From NCBI RefSeq assembly GCF_014653215.1, contig NZ_BNAI01000001.1, positions 124,001 to 188,000 on the forward strand: DNA of 64,000 bases. Direction: 5' to 3'. Under the pieces are notes generated by a model. It did not search any database and was not told the DNA's origin. It saw only the letters and a list, made by a program, of their open reading frames with translations. Both the position numbers and the translations under genes were made by a program. Numbering within the stretch: position 1 is the first letter of the stretch; each line of letters starts with the position of its first letter. Below are positions 25,964-34,490 of this stretch, piece by piece. The stretch is from Pseudolysinimonas yzui. GTDB lineage: Bacteria > Actinomycetota > Actinomycetes > Actinomycetales > Microbacteriaceae.

Positions 25964-27263
25964 GCGGCGTCCTCCTTCCGGTCTGGCTGCGAGTCGGGAT
26001 GGATGCGGTGCCCGTGCCTACGGGCTCGGGATCCTCGCTGGTACTTCGCCAGTCGTCCGGCAGCAGGTAGTCGAGGACGTCGTCGATGGTCACCACCCCG
26101 ACGAGTCGGTGCTGCTCGTCCACGACGGGCAACTGCACGAGGTCGTACGAGGCGAGCCGACGTGAGACTTCGGCGGCGCTCGTGTGCGGCTTCACGGGTT
26201 CCAGGCTGGTGTCGAGCAGCGTGCCGAGCCGTTCGTGCGGCGGGTAGCGCAGCATCCGCTGGAAGTGCACCATGCCGAGGAACCGCCCGGTCGGCGGCTC
26301 GTAGGGGGGCAGGGTCACGCAGACCGCGGCGCCGAGGGCGGGCGCGAGTTCGTGACGGCGGATGAGGGCGAGCCCCTCCGCGACGGTCGCGTCGGCCGAC
26401 ACGATGATCGGCTCGGTCGTCATCAGGCCGCCCGCGGTGTCGGGACCGTAGGCGAGCAGGAAGCGCACGTCGTCGGCCTCTTCGGGCTCCATGAGCTCCA
26501 GCAGAGCCTCGCCGCGCTCGGTCGAGAGTTGCGCGATCAGGTCGGCGGCGTCGTCGGGCTCCATCTGGTCGAGCACGTCGGCGGCGCGTTCGTCGTCGAG
26601 CTGGCTGATCAGGTCGACCTGCTCCTGCTCGGGCATCTCTTCGAGGGCATCCGCGAGCCGGTCGTCGGGCAGCTCTTCGGCGACTTCGAGCCGACGACCC
26701 TCGGGCAGATCGAGCAGGGTGCTCGCGAGGTCGGCGGGCAGCAGGTCGGAGTAGGTCGCGACCAGCTGTTCGGCCGACTGCGACTCACCGGGAGCGTTGT
26801 TCTCGCGCACCTGATCCCAGGTGGCGAACGTCGTCGCGCCCTTCGAGAAGGGGGATGCCGTGCGCGGCCGCCGCAGGAAGAGGTCGCCGACCTCCCACTC
26901 GCCGGGCGCGGTCTCCTCGATCGCGACGTCTTCGATGGTCGCGTCACCCGAGCCGTCGCGCAGGGCGACCTTGCGCCCGAGCAATTCGGCGATCACCCGC
27001 ACCTCGCCGCCGCGTTGCTCGAACCGGCGCAGGTTGATGAGCCCGGTGGTGATGATCTGACCCGAGCCGATGCTCGTGACCCGCCCGATGTTGAGGAACA
27101 CCCGGCGCTTGCCGGGTACCTCGACGATCAGCCCGACCACCCGCGGCGCCCGCGTCGTGCGATAGACGACCACGACATCCCGAGCTTTGCCGACTTTGTC
27201 GCCCGCGGGGTCGAAGACGGAGCACCCGGCCAACCGGGCGACGAAGACCCGCGTCGCGCTCAC
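25935..27263 (-). CDS. PRC-barrel / MgtE-N / CBS-domain regulatory protein
   Basis: This 442-residue soluble protein has a PRC-barrel-like N-terminal half (VARLAGCSVFDPAGDKVG), then the MgtE N-terminal superhelix (about 185-290; DLPEGRRLEVAEELPDDRLADALEEMPEQEQ), then two CBS motifs (about 305-425; LVQLPVVDEQHRLVGVVTIDDVL). The membrane channel of real MgtE is absent, so it is a sensor rather than a Mg2+ transporter. GTG 27263 is chosen because TACCCT lies 7 bases upstream. The 3' end overlaps the DUF1003 gene by 29 bases, which is longer than the other overlaps here. Confidence 0.85.
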   Translation of the reverse strand: MSATRVFVARLAGCSVFDPAGDKVGKARDVVVVYRTTRAPRVVGLIVEVPGKRRVFLNIGRVTSIGSGQIITTGLINLRRFEQRGGEVRVIAELLGRKVALRDGSGDATIEDVAIEETAPGEWEVGDLFLRRPRTASPFSKGATTFATWDQVRENNAPGESQSAEQLVATYSDLLPADLASTLLDLPEGRRLEVAEELPDDRLADALEEMPEQEQVDLISQLDDERAADVLDQMEPDDAADLIAQLSTERGEALLELMEPEEADDVRFLLAYGPDTAGGLMTTEPIIVSADATVAEGLALIRRHELAPALGAAVCVTLPPYEPPTGRFLGMVHFQRMLRYPPHERLGTLLDTSLEPVKPHTSAAEVSRRLASYDLVQLPVVDEQHRLVGVVTIDDVLDYLLPDDWRSTSEDPEPVGTGTASIPTRSQTGRRTPHGPHTTSGT

Positions 27264-27327
27264 GGTTGAAAGGGTATCCCTAGCAGCTTGGGGAACAGAC
27301 GTAGGCGTGACCTGAGATACTTTCCGC

Positions 27328-27825
27328 GTGAGCAACCCAGGAGCATTCGGCCGCAGCGGCGGCCCCTTCCAGCAGCGCGTGCCGAAGGGCGACGTGCTCG
27401 GAACCTACGAGACCTACGCCGAAGCCCAGGCCGTCGTCGACCGTCTGGCGAAGGGCGACTTCACCGTCGCCGACCTGTCGATCATCGGCAACGACCTGAA
27501 GACGGTGGAGCGGGTCACCCGCAAGCTGTCGTGGAACCGCGCCGCACTCGAGGGCGCCCTGAGCGGGGCCTGGTTCGGCCTCTTCGTCGGCGTGCTGCTG
27601 TCGTTCTTCTCGCCGACGATCAACTGGGGCCTGTTCCTCGCCGCGCTGCTCATCGGTGCGGTGGCGGGCATGTTCTTCCGCCTCATCTCCTACGGCATCG
27701 CCCGCCGCAGCCGCGACTTCGACTCGCAGACGCAGGTGCTGGCGTCGAACTATCAGGTTCTCGTCGCGGGGGAGCACCTCGCGAAGGCGCAGGACGTGCT
27801 CTCCCGCCCCGCGCCGACCGACTAA
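27328..27825 (+). CDS. General stress protein 17M-like membrane protein
   Basis: This 165-residue protein has an N-terminal 'general stress protein 17M' fold (GTYETYAEAQAVVDRLAKGDF, DLSIIGNDLKTVERV). Two membrane helices joined by a short hairpin follow (about residues 82-122). GTG 27328 follows GATACT by 6 bases. It is divergent from the MgtE-N/CBS operon and overlaps the stop of the aminopeptidase gene by 4 bases, tail to tail. Its role in stress is inferred from the family name only. Confidence 0.82.
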   Translation: MSNPGAFGRSGGPFQQRVPKGDVLGTYETYAEAQAVVDRLAKGDFTVADLSIIGNDLKTVERVTRKLSWNRAALEGALSGAWFGLFVGVLLSFFSPTINWGLFLAALLIGAVAGMFFRLISYGIARRSRDFDSQTQVLASNYQVLVAGEHLAKAQDVLSRPAPTD

Positions 27826-29300
27826 GGCAGCAGCGACCGCATCCAGGCTTCGACGGCGTCCGCGGTGCGCGGGATGTCGCCGGAGAGCAGCTCGCAGCCG
27901 TCCTCGGTCACCACGATGTTGTCTTCGATGCGCACGCCGATGCCGCGGAACTCCTCGGGCACGGTGAGGTCGTCGACCTGGAAGTAGAGCCCCGGCTCGA
28001 TCGTGAACACCATCCCCGGTTCGACCACGCCGTCGAGGTAGAGCTCGCGGCGGGCCTTCGCGCAGTCGTGCACGTCGAGGCCGAGGTGGTGCGAGGTGCC
28101 GTGGATCATGTACCGGCGGTGCCACTGGCCGGTGTCGAGTGACTCCTCGGCGGTGCCGGGCAGCAGCCCCCACTCGGCGGTCTTCTCGGCGATCACGCGC
28201 ATCGCCTCGGCGTGCACCTCGCGGAACCGGATGCCGGGCTTCACGATCGCGCGGGCGGCATCGGCAGCTTCGAGCACGGCGTCGTAGACGCGCCGCTGGA
28301 TGTCGCTGAAGGTGCCGTTCACCGGAAGGGTGCGGGTGATGTCTGCGGTGTAGAGGCTGTCGAGTTCGACGCCCGCGTCGACCAGCAGCAGGTCGCCCGG
28401 CACGACGGGGCCGTCGTTGCGGGTCCAGTGCAGGTAGCAGGCGTGCGGGCCGCTCGCGGCGATCGTGTCGTAGCCGACGGTGTTGCCGTCGATGCGAGCT
28501 CGTCGGTTGAAGGTGCCCTCGACGACGCGCTCGCCCCGCTCGGTCGAGATCGCGGCGGGCAGGCCTTTGATGATCTCGTCGAAGCCGCGCTTCGTCGCGG
28601 CGATCGCGGCGCGCATCTCGCCCTGTTCCCAGTCGTCCTTCACGAACCGCAGCTCGCTGAGGTCGCTGGCGAACGTGATGTCGGCTTCGTCGTCGACCGA
28701 GTCGGCGTCGACTGCCGTCAGAAGTCGGCGGCCGTCGATCTGGTCGGTGAGCCCGGCGTCGGCGTCGCGCACGACGAGGGTGTCGGCATCCACGGAATCC
28801 AGCACGGTCTCGAGGTCGGCGAGGTCGCGGGTGGGGAGCGCCAGGTCGGCGGCGACGTGTTCGAGCGACGGGCGCGGTCCGGTCCAGAACTCGCCGATCG
28901 CGGCGTTCGCGTAGAACTCGGTGGTCTCCCGTCCCGCGGCGGCGAGGAAGTAGAGGGTGGCGTCGTGGCCCTCCGCGGTCGGCTCGAACACCAGCACCGA
29001 GTCGGGCACGGCATCCGAGCCCCAGCCGGTGAGGTAGGCGAAGGCCGAGTGCGCCCGGTACGGGTGGTCGGTGTCGTTGGACCGCACGCGGGCCGGGCCG
29101 GCTGGCACGATGAGGCGCTTGCCCGGATACTGCGCCGAGATCCGCAGTCGGCGGGCGGCCGCATAGGGGGCGGCGACGCGCGGCGACGGCGTCAGGTCGG
29201 GGCGCTCGGCCCAGTCCGACGAGATGTAGCTGCGGAACTCGGTCGTCGTCGGCAGGGCGGACCGGTTGGCGGTGACTCGGGGCGTTGACGTGTCGGCCAT
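27822..29300 (-). CDS. pepP: Xaa-Pro aminopeptidase (aminopeptidase P)
   Basis: This 492-residue enzyme removes N-terminal residues preceding proline. The AMP_N domain (about residues 40-190) contains FAYLTGWG. The M24 pita-bread catalytic domain shows all dinuclear metal ligands: DAGVELDSLYTADITRT (two Asp), HGTSHHLGLDVHD (His), EPGMVFTIEPGLYF (Glu) and GVRIEDNIVVTEDG (Glu). ATG 29300 is chosen as the start of homology; the open frame extends about 120 codons upstream through the neighbouring gene and is not real. A GAAGAT hexamer lies 6 bases before the ATG. Confidence 0.92.
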   Translation of the reverse strand: MADTSTPRVTANRSALPTTTEFRSYISSDWAERPDLTPSPRVAAPYAAARRLRISAQYPGKRLIVPAGPARVRSNDTDHPYRAHSAFAYLTGWGSDAVPDSVLVFEPTAEGHDATLYFLAAAGRETTEFYANAAIGEFWTGPRPSLEHVAADLALPTRDLADLETVLDSVDADTLVVRDADAGLTDQIDGRRLLTAVDADSVDDEADITFASDLSELRFVKDDWEQGEMRAAIAATKRGFDEIIKGLPAAISTERGERVVEGTFNRRARIDGNTVGYDTIAASGPHACYLHWTRNDGPVVPGDLLLVDAGVELDSLYTADITRTLPVNGTFSDIQRRVYDAVLEAADAARAIVKPGIRFREVHAEAMRVIAEKTAEWGLLPGTAEESLDTGQWHRRYMIHGTSHHLGLDVHDCAKARRELYLDGVVEPGMVFTIEPGLYFQVDDLTVPEEFRGIGVRIEDNIVVTEDGCELLSGDIPRTADAVEAWMRSLLP

Positions 29301-29332
29301 GCCCCCATCTTCTCCCGAGCGGCCGGTGCGCG

Positions 29333-30349
29333 TCAGCCCGCGGGCCGCAACTGCGCGACGACCGGGCGGTGGTCGCTGTGCCCGTCGTGCGACGCGATCA
29401 CCCGGAAGCCCACGAAATCCCAGTTCTCGGTCGCCATCACATGGTCGATCGGGGCGCCCAGCAGCGTGGGCACCTGGGTCGGCCAGCTGCCCACCGCGGC
29501 GTTGCCGGTCAGGCGGGCGCCGTCGCGGCATCCCCCGAGTCCGCCGCTGGCGTCGGATGCCGCATCGAGCCCCGTGTAGTGGTCGAGCGTCGAGTTGAGA
29601 TCGCCGGCCAGGATGACGTTGTCGCCCGCGCAGCGCGCCGCGAGCCAGTCGAGGCCCTGGCGCCACTCCGCCATCTCGCCGGGGACGGGAGCGACCGGAT
29701 GCGCGCCGACGATCGTCGGGCCGGTGCCGTCGACGGGAACCGCGAGCACCGACGGCAGGGTGTCGGTGCCGCCGCGGCTGTCGTCGCGGGCGTACTCGCC
29801 GAGCTGGTAGGAGATGAGCACCATCGTCGACCGGGCCTTCGAGACCTGGTCGTACGACAGCGGGATGAGCTGCATCCCGATGCCCGCGGCGCCGACCTGG
29901 CTCTGCACCAGGGCCGCGTACTCCTGACTGGTCTCGGGCAGCACCACGATGTCGGCATCCTCCGCGACGATCAGGTCGACGGTGGTCTGCACGCTCGGGG
30001 TGTCGCCGAGGGTGTTCCAGGCGAGCACGGTGACGTCGCCGGGTGCCTTCGTCTCGAACGCGAGGTCACCCGCCCCGCGCGTCGCGAGCACCGCGAACTG
30101 CACGCCGGCGAAGAGCAGCAACAGCAGGGCGACGGCCCCGGCGAACCGGCGCCCGCCCACCCACAGCAGGGCGATGAGCGTGAACAGCACGGCGCACAGC
30201 AGCGCGACGGCGGCCAGCATCCCGCGCATCGTCGTCACCTGCACCACGCCGGCCTCGCGCTGGATGCCGACGAGCTGCGGCCAGGCGGCGAGCAGCAGCG
30301 CCGCCCCGAGCAGGACGATGACGGCGGCGGAGAGGACACGGCGGAACAT
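29333..30349 (-). CDS. Membrane-anchored endonuclease/exonuclease/phosphatase-family protein
   Basis: This 338-residue protein has three N-terminal membrane helices (about residues 5-95) and an EEP domain. The EEP domain has VLAWNTLGD (Asn), DIVVLPETSQEY (Glu, metal), AGDLNSTLDHY (Asp, Asn) and a C-terminal SHDGHSDHRPVVAQL (Asp-His catalytic pair). All the phosphodiesterase residues are present. The active domain most likely faces outside the cell. The substrate is unknown and could be DNA, lipid or a phosphoester. It is divergent from the PHP gene. Confidence 0.85.
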   Translation of the reverse strand: MFRRVLSAAVIVLLGAALLLAAWPQLVGIQREAGVVQVTTMRGMLAAVALLCAVLFTLIALLWVGGRRFAGAVALLLLLFAGVQFAVLATRGAGDLAFETKAPGDVTVLAWNTLGDTPSVQTTVDLIVAEDADIVVLPETSQEYAALVQSQVGAAGIGMQLIPLSYDQVSKARSTMVLISYQLGEYARDDSRGGTDTLPSVLAVPVDGTGPTIVGAHPVAPVPGEMAEWRQGLDWLAARCAGDNVILAGDLNSTLDHYTGLDAASDASGGLGGCRDGARLTGNAAVGSWPTQVPTLLGAPIDHVMATENWDFVGFRVIASHDGHSDHRPVVAQLRPAG

Positions 30350-30374
30350 GGCCCGTCGAGCCTACGATGGCGAG

Positions 30375-31247
30375 GTGTCGCTGCATCCGTCCGACCCGCA
30401 GGCGTTGATCGACTTGCATGCGCACAGCAGTGTCTCCGACGGCACCGAGTCGCCGGCCGACCTCGTCGCCGCCGGAGTTGCGGCCGGGCTGGACGTGCTG
30501 GCGATCACCGACCACGACTCGACGGCGGGCTGGGTGCCCGCGTTCGAGGCGGCGCAGGGCACCGGCATCACGATCCTGCCCGGCATGGAGGTCTCGACCC
30601 AGCTCGACGGGGCGAGCGTGCACCTGCTCGCCTACCTGGTCGACCCCGCGCATCCCGGCCTGCTCGCCGAGACCGAGCACATCCGCGCCGAACGCCTGCA
30701 CCGCGCCGAGGCGATGGTGCAACGCATCGCCGTCGACTACGCCCTCGAGTGGGACGACGTGCTCGCCCAGGCCCAGCCCGGATCGACGATCGGCCGCCCG
30801 CACATCGCCGACGCCCTCGTGCACCGCGGCCACGTGCCGGATCGCAGCGCGGCGTTTCAGAGCATCCTGCACTGGCGGGGCGGCTACTACCGCCCGCACC
30901 TCGCCCCCAAGCCGCTGACCGGCGTCGAGCTGATCGTCGCCGCCGGCGGGGTGCCGGTGCTCGCGCACCCCGGCGGGCGCGGGCCCGATCGGGTGTTCAG
31001 CGAGAAGCGCATCACACAGATGGTGGATGCCGGCCTCGCCGGGGTCGAGATCGGTCACCGTGACAACCCGCCCGCCTCCCGCGAGCGGTGGGCCGACGTC
31101 GCCGAGCGCTACGGGTTGATCGTCACCGGCTCGAGCGATTACCACGGCCTCGGCAAGCCCAACGTGCTCGCCGAGAACACCACGACCCCCGAGAACTACG
31201 CTCGCATCGTCGAACTCGGCACCGGGTCGAACCCGTTCGTCGGCTGA
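30375..31247 (+). CDS. PHP-domain phosphoesterase (YciV/RNase AM-like)
   Basis: This 290-residue metal-dependent phosphoesterase contains LIDLHAHSSVSDGTESP (HxH), AITDHDST (Asp-His), ILPGMEVSTQ (Glu), LAHPGG and a final GSSDYHG with Asp and His, the four PHP motifs. Relatives hydrolyse 3',5'-bisphosphonucleotides or trim RNA 5' ends. GTG 30375 is chosen since TACGAT stands 6 bases before it. Confidence 0.88.
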   Translation: MSLHPSDPQALIDLHAHSSVSDGTESPADLVAAGVAAGLDVLAITDHDSTAGWVPAFEAAQGTGITILPGMEVSTQLDGASVHLLAYLVDPAHPGLLAETEHIRAERLHRAEAMVQRIAVDYALEWDDVLAQAQPGSTIGRPHIADALVHRGHVPDRSAAFQSILHWRGGYYRPHLAPKPLTGVELIVAAGGVPVLAHPGGRGPDRVFSEKRITQMVDAGLAGVEIGHRDNPPASRERWADVAERYGLIVTGSSDYHGLGKPNVLAENTTTPENYARIVELGTGSNPFVG

Positions 31248-31256
31248 GGCTCGCAG

Positions 31257-31829
31257 TTACCGCGTGAAGTTGCCGACGAGCGGCGCGCCGGAACCCTGCA
31301 ACGACAGGGATGTCGCCGAGCAGGCGACCGCGATCGTGTCGCCGCTCTCGGGGTCGAAGAACGGGGCGGCGGGCGGCGCGGCCGGATCCGTCTCGCCTCC
31401 TGGCTCCACCGTCCACGCCCAGTTCTCGAGCGTCAGGTCGCCGTCGGCGTCGTTGGTGGCATCCCAGAACCAGTCGGCGCCGCCGGCGCTCTGCGTCGTC
31501 GTCGCGATCGACTGCCCCATGACGACGGCGGATGTCGTGAGGTCGGTCGCGATGTTCAGGTAGCCGTCGGCGGTGAAGGTGAGCTTCTGCTGACCCGAGA
31601 TGTCGAGATCCTCGAGCGGGATCCCGATCCCGAGCAGGTACTCGGAGCTCTGCGCCGTGTAGTCGGTCAGATCGAGGTACCAGTCACCCACCAGGCACGA
31701 CGTCTCGCCCGTCTCGCCGTCGACGGGCGGGTCGGCGTCGGGGTCGGCCGAACCGCCGGGGGCGGTGCACCCCGCGAGCACGACGACGACGGCGGCGGCC
31801 GCCAGGGTGAGGGAGATCGTGGTGCGCAT
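31257..31829 (-). CDS. Secreted lipoprotein
   Basis: This 190-residue protein has a lipoprotein signal peptide: MRTTISLTLAAAAVVVVLAGC, with lipobox LAGC and Cys at residue 21. An acidic Asp/Pro/Gly-rich linker and a beta-rich domain (about residues 45-190; CLVGDWYLDLTDYT, QKLTFTADGYLNIA) follow. The fold resembles small lipocalin-like or META-like domains, but no family is recognised. GGAAGG upstream of the ATG gives a normal leader. Confidence 0.82.
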   Translation of the reverse strand: MRTTISLTLAAAAVVVVLAGCTAPGGSADPDADPPVDGETGETSCLVGDWYLDLTDYTAQSSEYLLGIGIPLEDLDISGQQKLTFTADGYLNIATDLTTSAVVMGQSIATTTQSAGGADWFWDATNDADGDLTLENWAWTVEPGGETDPAAPPAAPFFDPESGDTIAVACSATSLSLQGSGAPLVGNFTR

Positions 31830-31907
31830 GGGAACGTCCTTCCGCGTCGGGTCTACGCTCCCACGACGTGCCGAGCCGCGTCCACGGTTGACGGCCTACC
31901 CTGAATC

Positions 31908-32672
31908 ATGCGGCGTTATCGCAATGAGCCCATCTACACCGGTGCGATCGGCGTCGGTCGCCTGCTGTTCGGAGTGCTGCGGGTCAAACTCCGGGTCGCA
32001 GGTCGCGAGAACCTCCCCACCGAAGGCGGTGCCGTCATCGCGGTGACGCACTTCGGATACCTGGAGTTCGCGATCGTCGAGTGGGTCACCTGGCTCGCCA
32101 ACCGCCGCCGCATCCGCTTCATGGCGAAGAAGGGGGCGTTCAAGGGCTGGCCGCTCGGAGCGCTCATGCGCAACATGAAGCACATCCCGGTCGACCGGGC
32201 CGCAGGGGCCGGGGCGTACGACGAGGCCGTCGAGGCACTTCGTCGGGGCGAACTCGTCGGGGTGTTCCCCGAGGGCACGGTGAGTCGAAGCTTCGAGGTG
32301 CAGCCGCTCAAGGCCGGCGCCGTGCGACTTGCCCAGGCGGCCGGTGTGCCGCTGATCCCGGTCGCCGTCTGGGGGGCGCAGCGCATCCTCACGAAGGGGG
32401 CGAAGGGCAAGGTGCGCGACCGCGTGGCCGTGCCCGTGTACGTGAAGATCGGTGCGCCGGTGCAGGTCGCGGCGGATGCCGACATCCATGACGCGTCGGA
32501 TGCCCTGCGCCTCACCCTGCAGAAGCTCACCGACGAACTGCAAGACATCTACCCGGTCGACGGCACCGGTCAGTGGTGGCAGCCGGTGCGGCGGGGCGGT
32601 ACGGCCCCGAGCGTCGACGAGGTCGCGCACGAGCAGCGCGGGTCGCGCCGCCCGGAGGATCCCGAGGAGTAG
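31908..32672 (+). CDS. Lysophospholipid acyltransferase (PlsC family), HX4E variant
   Basis: This 254-residue PlsC-family protein has blocks AVTHFGYLEFAIVEW (about residue 46), KKGAFKGWPLGALMRNMKHIPVDR, GVFPEGTVSRSF (about 120) and VPLIPVAVWGAQRIL. The catalytic HX4D aspartate is replaced by glutamate (H-FGYL-E). This may lower or alter activity, or it may mark a subfamily. The ATG follows TACCCT by 5 bases. It differs clearly from the paralogue at 764-1450. The C-terminus is charged and probably disordered. Confidence 0.85.
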   Translation: MRRYRNEPIYTGAIGVGRLLFGVLRVKLRVAGRENLPTEGGAVIAVTHFGYLEFAIVEWVTWLANRRRIRFMAKKGAFKGWPLGALMRNMKHIPVDRAAGAGAYDEAVEALRRGELVGVFPEGTVSRSFEVQPLKAGAVRLAQAAGVPLIPVAVWGAQRILTKGAKGKVRDRVAVPVYVKIGAPVQVAADADIHDASDALRLTLQKLTDELQDIYPVDGTGQWWQPVRRGGTAPSVDEVAHEQRGSRRPEDPEE

Positions 32673-32783
32673 GCGGCCGGGCATCGCGTCCTCCACAGGC
32701 TCTGCGGGGGCCGGTTCTCCACAGGAAAACATGCCTCTGATCAGGGATAAGGCAATGTCGGTGGGTGGTGTCAGAGTGTTCTC

Positions 32784-34145
32784 ATGACGGAAGCCCCCGA
32801 GCTGGATGCGGTGATCGAGCTGCTGCGCGACGCCGTGCATTCGGATGCGCGGGGGCTGACCGATGACGAGTCCTGCGAGCGGGCGGCGCTGGTCGAGAAG
32901 GCCGGGCGGCTGATCGACGCGCTGCGGGTGCAGAGCGCCGCCGACCTCGCGCGGCGGTCCCGCCCGGAGCTCGGTGAGCAGGGGCTCGCCCGGCGCCACG
33001 GGTGCCGAACCGCGGCGCAGCTTCTGGAACGCATCACCCGGGTTTCCGGCCGGGAGGCGGCCCGGCGGGCGCAACTCGGGTCGGTGCTGGCGCCACGGTG
33101 CGCGCTCGACGGTTCACCGCTACCCGCGCAGTTCGCGATCGCCGGCGCGGCGGTCGAGGCCGGAGAGATCGGCACGGATGCCGCCTGGGCGATCACCCGG
33201 GCGCTCGGCCAGGCGGCAGCGAAGGCGTCGCCCCTCGACCTCGAGGCTGCGGAAGAGAGTCTTGTCACCGCGGCCCACTCGGATTCCGCGGATCTCGTCG
33301 CGGTACAGGCCCGGTTGTGGCGGGAGGCCCTCGACCCCGACGGCGCCGAGCCGCGGGAAGAAGAGCTGCGGGCCCGACGGGAGCTGCGCCTCGGTCGCGA
33401 GGTCGACGGCATGACCCCCTTCCACGGCTGGGCCGATCCGACCTCTGCCGCCCTCATGCGCGCGGCAGTGAGCGAGCGCACCTCCCCGTACCGGCAGCCG
33501 CGATTCGTCCACGAGGGCGATCCCGACGTGGACTGCGAAGGGCTGGGCGTCTTCGGCGAAGACCGCCGCACCCGCCCGCAGAAGACGTTCGACGCGTTCA
33601 TCGGGCTGCTGCAGGCGGGCATCCGTGCTGACGCGCAGGCAACCGGGTCTCTGCATTCGGTCGCGACGGTCAACGTCGTGGTGTCGCTCGACCATCTCGT
33701 CTCCGGGGTCGGTCACGCCTTCCTCGACGACGTCGACGAGGCGATCTCGGCCGCCAGGGCCCAAGAGATCGCGTGCGACGCCGGATACCGCCTGCACATC
33801 ACGGGCCGCAATGGCGAACCGCTCTTTCAGGGCGATCGCAGGCGCTTCTTCACTGCCGCCCAGCGAAGATCCCTGGCCGTCCGAGACGGCGGCTGCGTCT
33901 GGCCCCAGTGCACGTCGCCCCCGTCCTGGACTCACGCCCACCACGTGATCCCGGTCTCGGAGGGCGGCCCCACCGATGTCGACAACGGCACCCTGCTCTG
34001 TCCGTACCATCACCACCTGCTGCATCGAGGTGAGTACCGGATGCGGATGAATCAGGGACTACCCGAACTTCTCGCTCCGCGATGGATCGATCCGGATCAG
34101 GTTTGGCGTGCGGCGGGCCGAAGTAGGTTGCGCGCGACCGCGTGA
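32784..34145 (+). CDS. DUF222 / HNH endonuclease-domain protein (13E12 family)
   Basis: This 453-residue protein has an N-terminal DUF222 (about residues 20-310) and a C-terminal HNH zinc-finger nuclease: CVWPQCTSPPSWTHAHHVIPVSEGG, then NGTLLCPYHHHLLH. Cys, His and Asn ligands are all intact. The family is expanded in many actinobacteria and is often mobile, with unclear biology. CAGAGT lies 6 bases before the ATG. The 345-base gene-free segment after it and the Fic gene beyond suggest an accessory patch. Confidence 0.88.
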   Translation: MTEAPELDAVIELLRDAVHSDARGLTDDESCERAALVEKAGRLIDALRVQSAADLARRSRPELGEQGLARRHGCRTAAQLLERITRVSGREAARRAQLGSVLAPRCALDGSPLPAQFAIAGAAVEAGEIGTDAAWAITRALGQAAAKASPLDLEAAEESLVTAAHSDSADLVAVQARLWREALDPDGAEPREEELRARRELRLGREVDGMTPFHGWADPTSAALMRAAVSERTSPYRQPRFVHEGDPDVDCEGLGVFGEDRRTRPQKTFDAFIGLLQAGIRADAQATGSLHSVATVNVVVSLDHLVSGVGHAFLDDVDEAISAARAQEIACDAGYRLHITGRNGEPLFQGDRRRFFTAAQRRSLAVRDGGCVWPQCTSPPSWTHAHHVIPVSEGGPTDVDNGTLLCPYHHHLLHRGEYRMRMNQGLPELLAPRWIDPDQVWRAAGRSRLRATA

Positions 34146-34490
34146 TCCGGTTGGCGGGACTATCTTCTGCTGGCAGTTCGGTAGTGCGAACCGAGCACTG
34201 CGTCGTGCGCTCGTCGGGCGGTGACAAGTCCCGCACTGGGTGAACCTGCACCAGGTTCGAGTTCGTGGGGCGCCACCACGGCAGGTACTCGGCCGATCTT
34301 CGTGCCTTGGCGAACCTACCTGCCTGCGAACGGATCGGGCTCGCAATGATGTCGGGCCGAACTCGTTGAACTCGCGACCTCCCTGGGAGTGGGCGGGTTA
34401 GCGCGCGACCATATGCGGCGTGGCGACGACCGATGTCCCGAGCGTGCGCGTCGAGCGCTGAGCGAGGACAGACGTCGTGCCGCAAACGCG
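34146..34490. other. Gene-free segment of 345 bases
   Basis: I see no convincing gene here. The only clear structure is the palindrome GAACCTG-CAC-CAGGTTC (34242-34258). A nearby stretch resembles the T-loop and CCA end of a tRNA, but the stems do not pair. It may be decayed accessory DNA between the HNH and Fic genes. Confidence 0.5.

Noticed and set aside
34241-34275. tRNA-like T-loop and CCA end
   Set aside because: GGTTCGAGTTC and CCACCA are present, but neither the T-stem nor the acceptor stem can pair, and no anticodon arm is found upstream.
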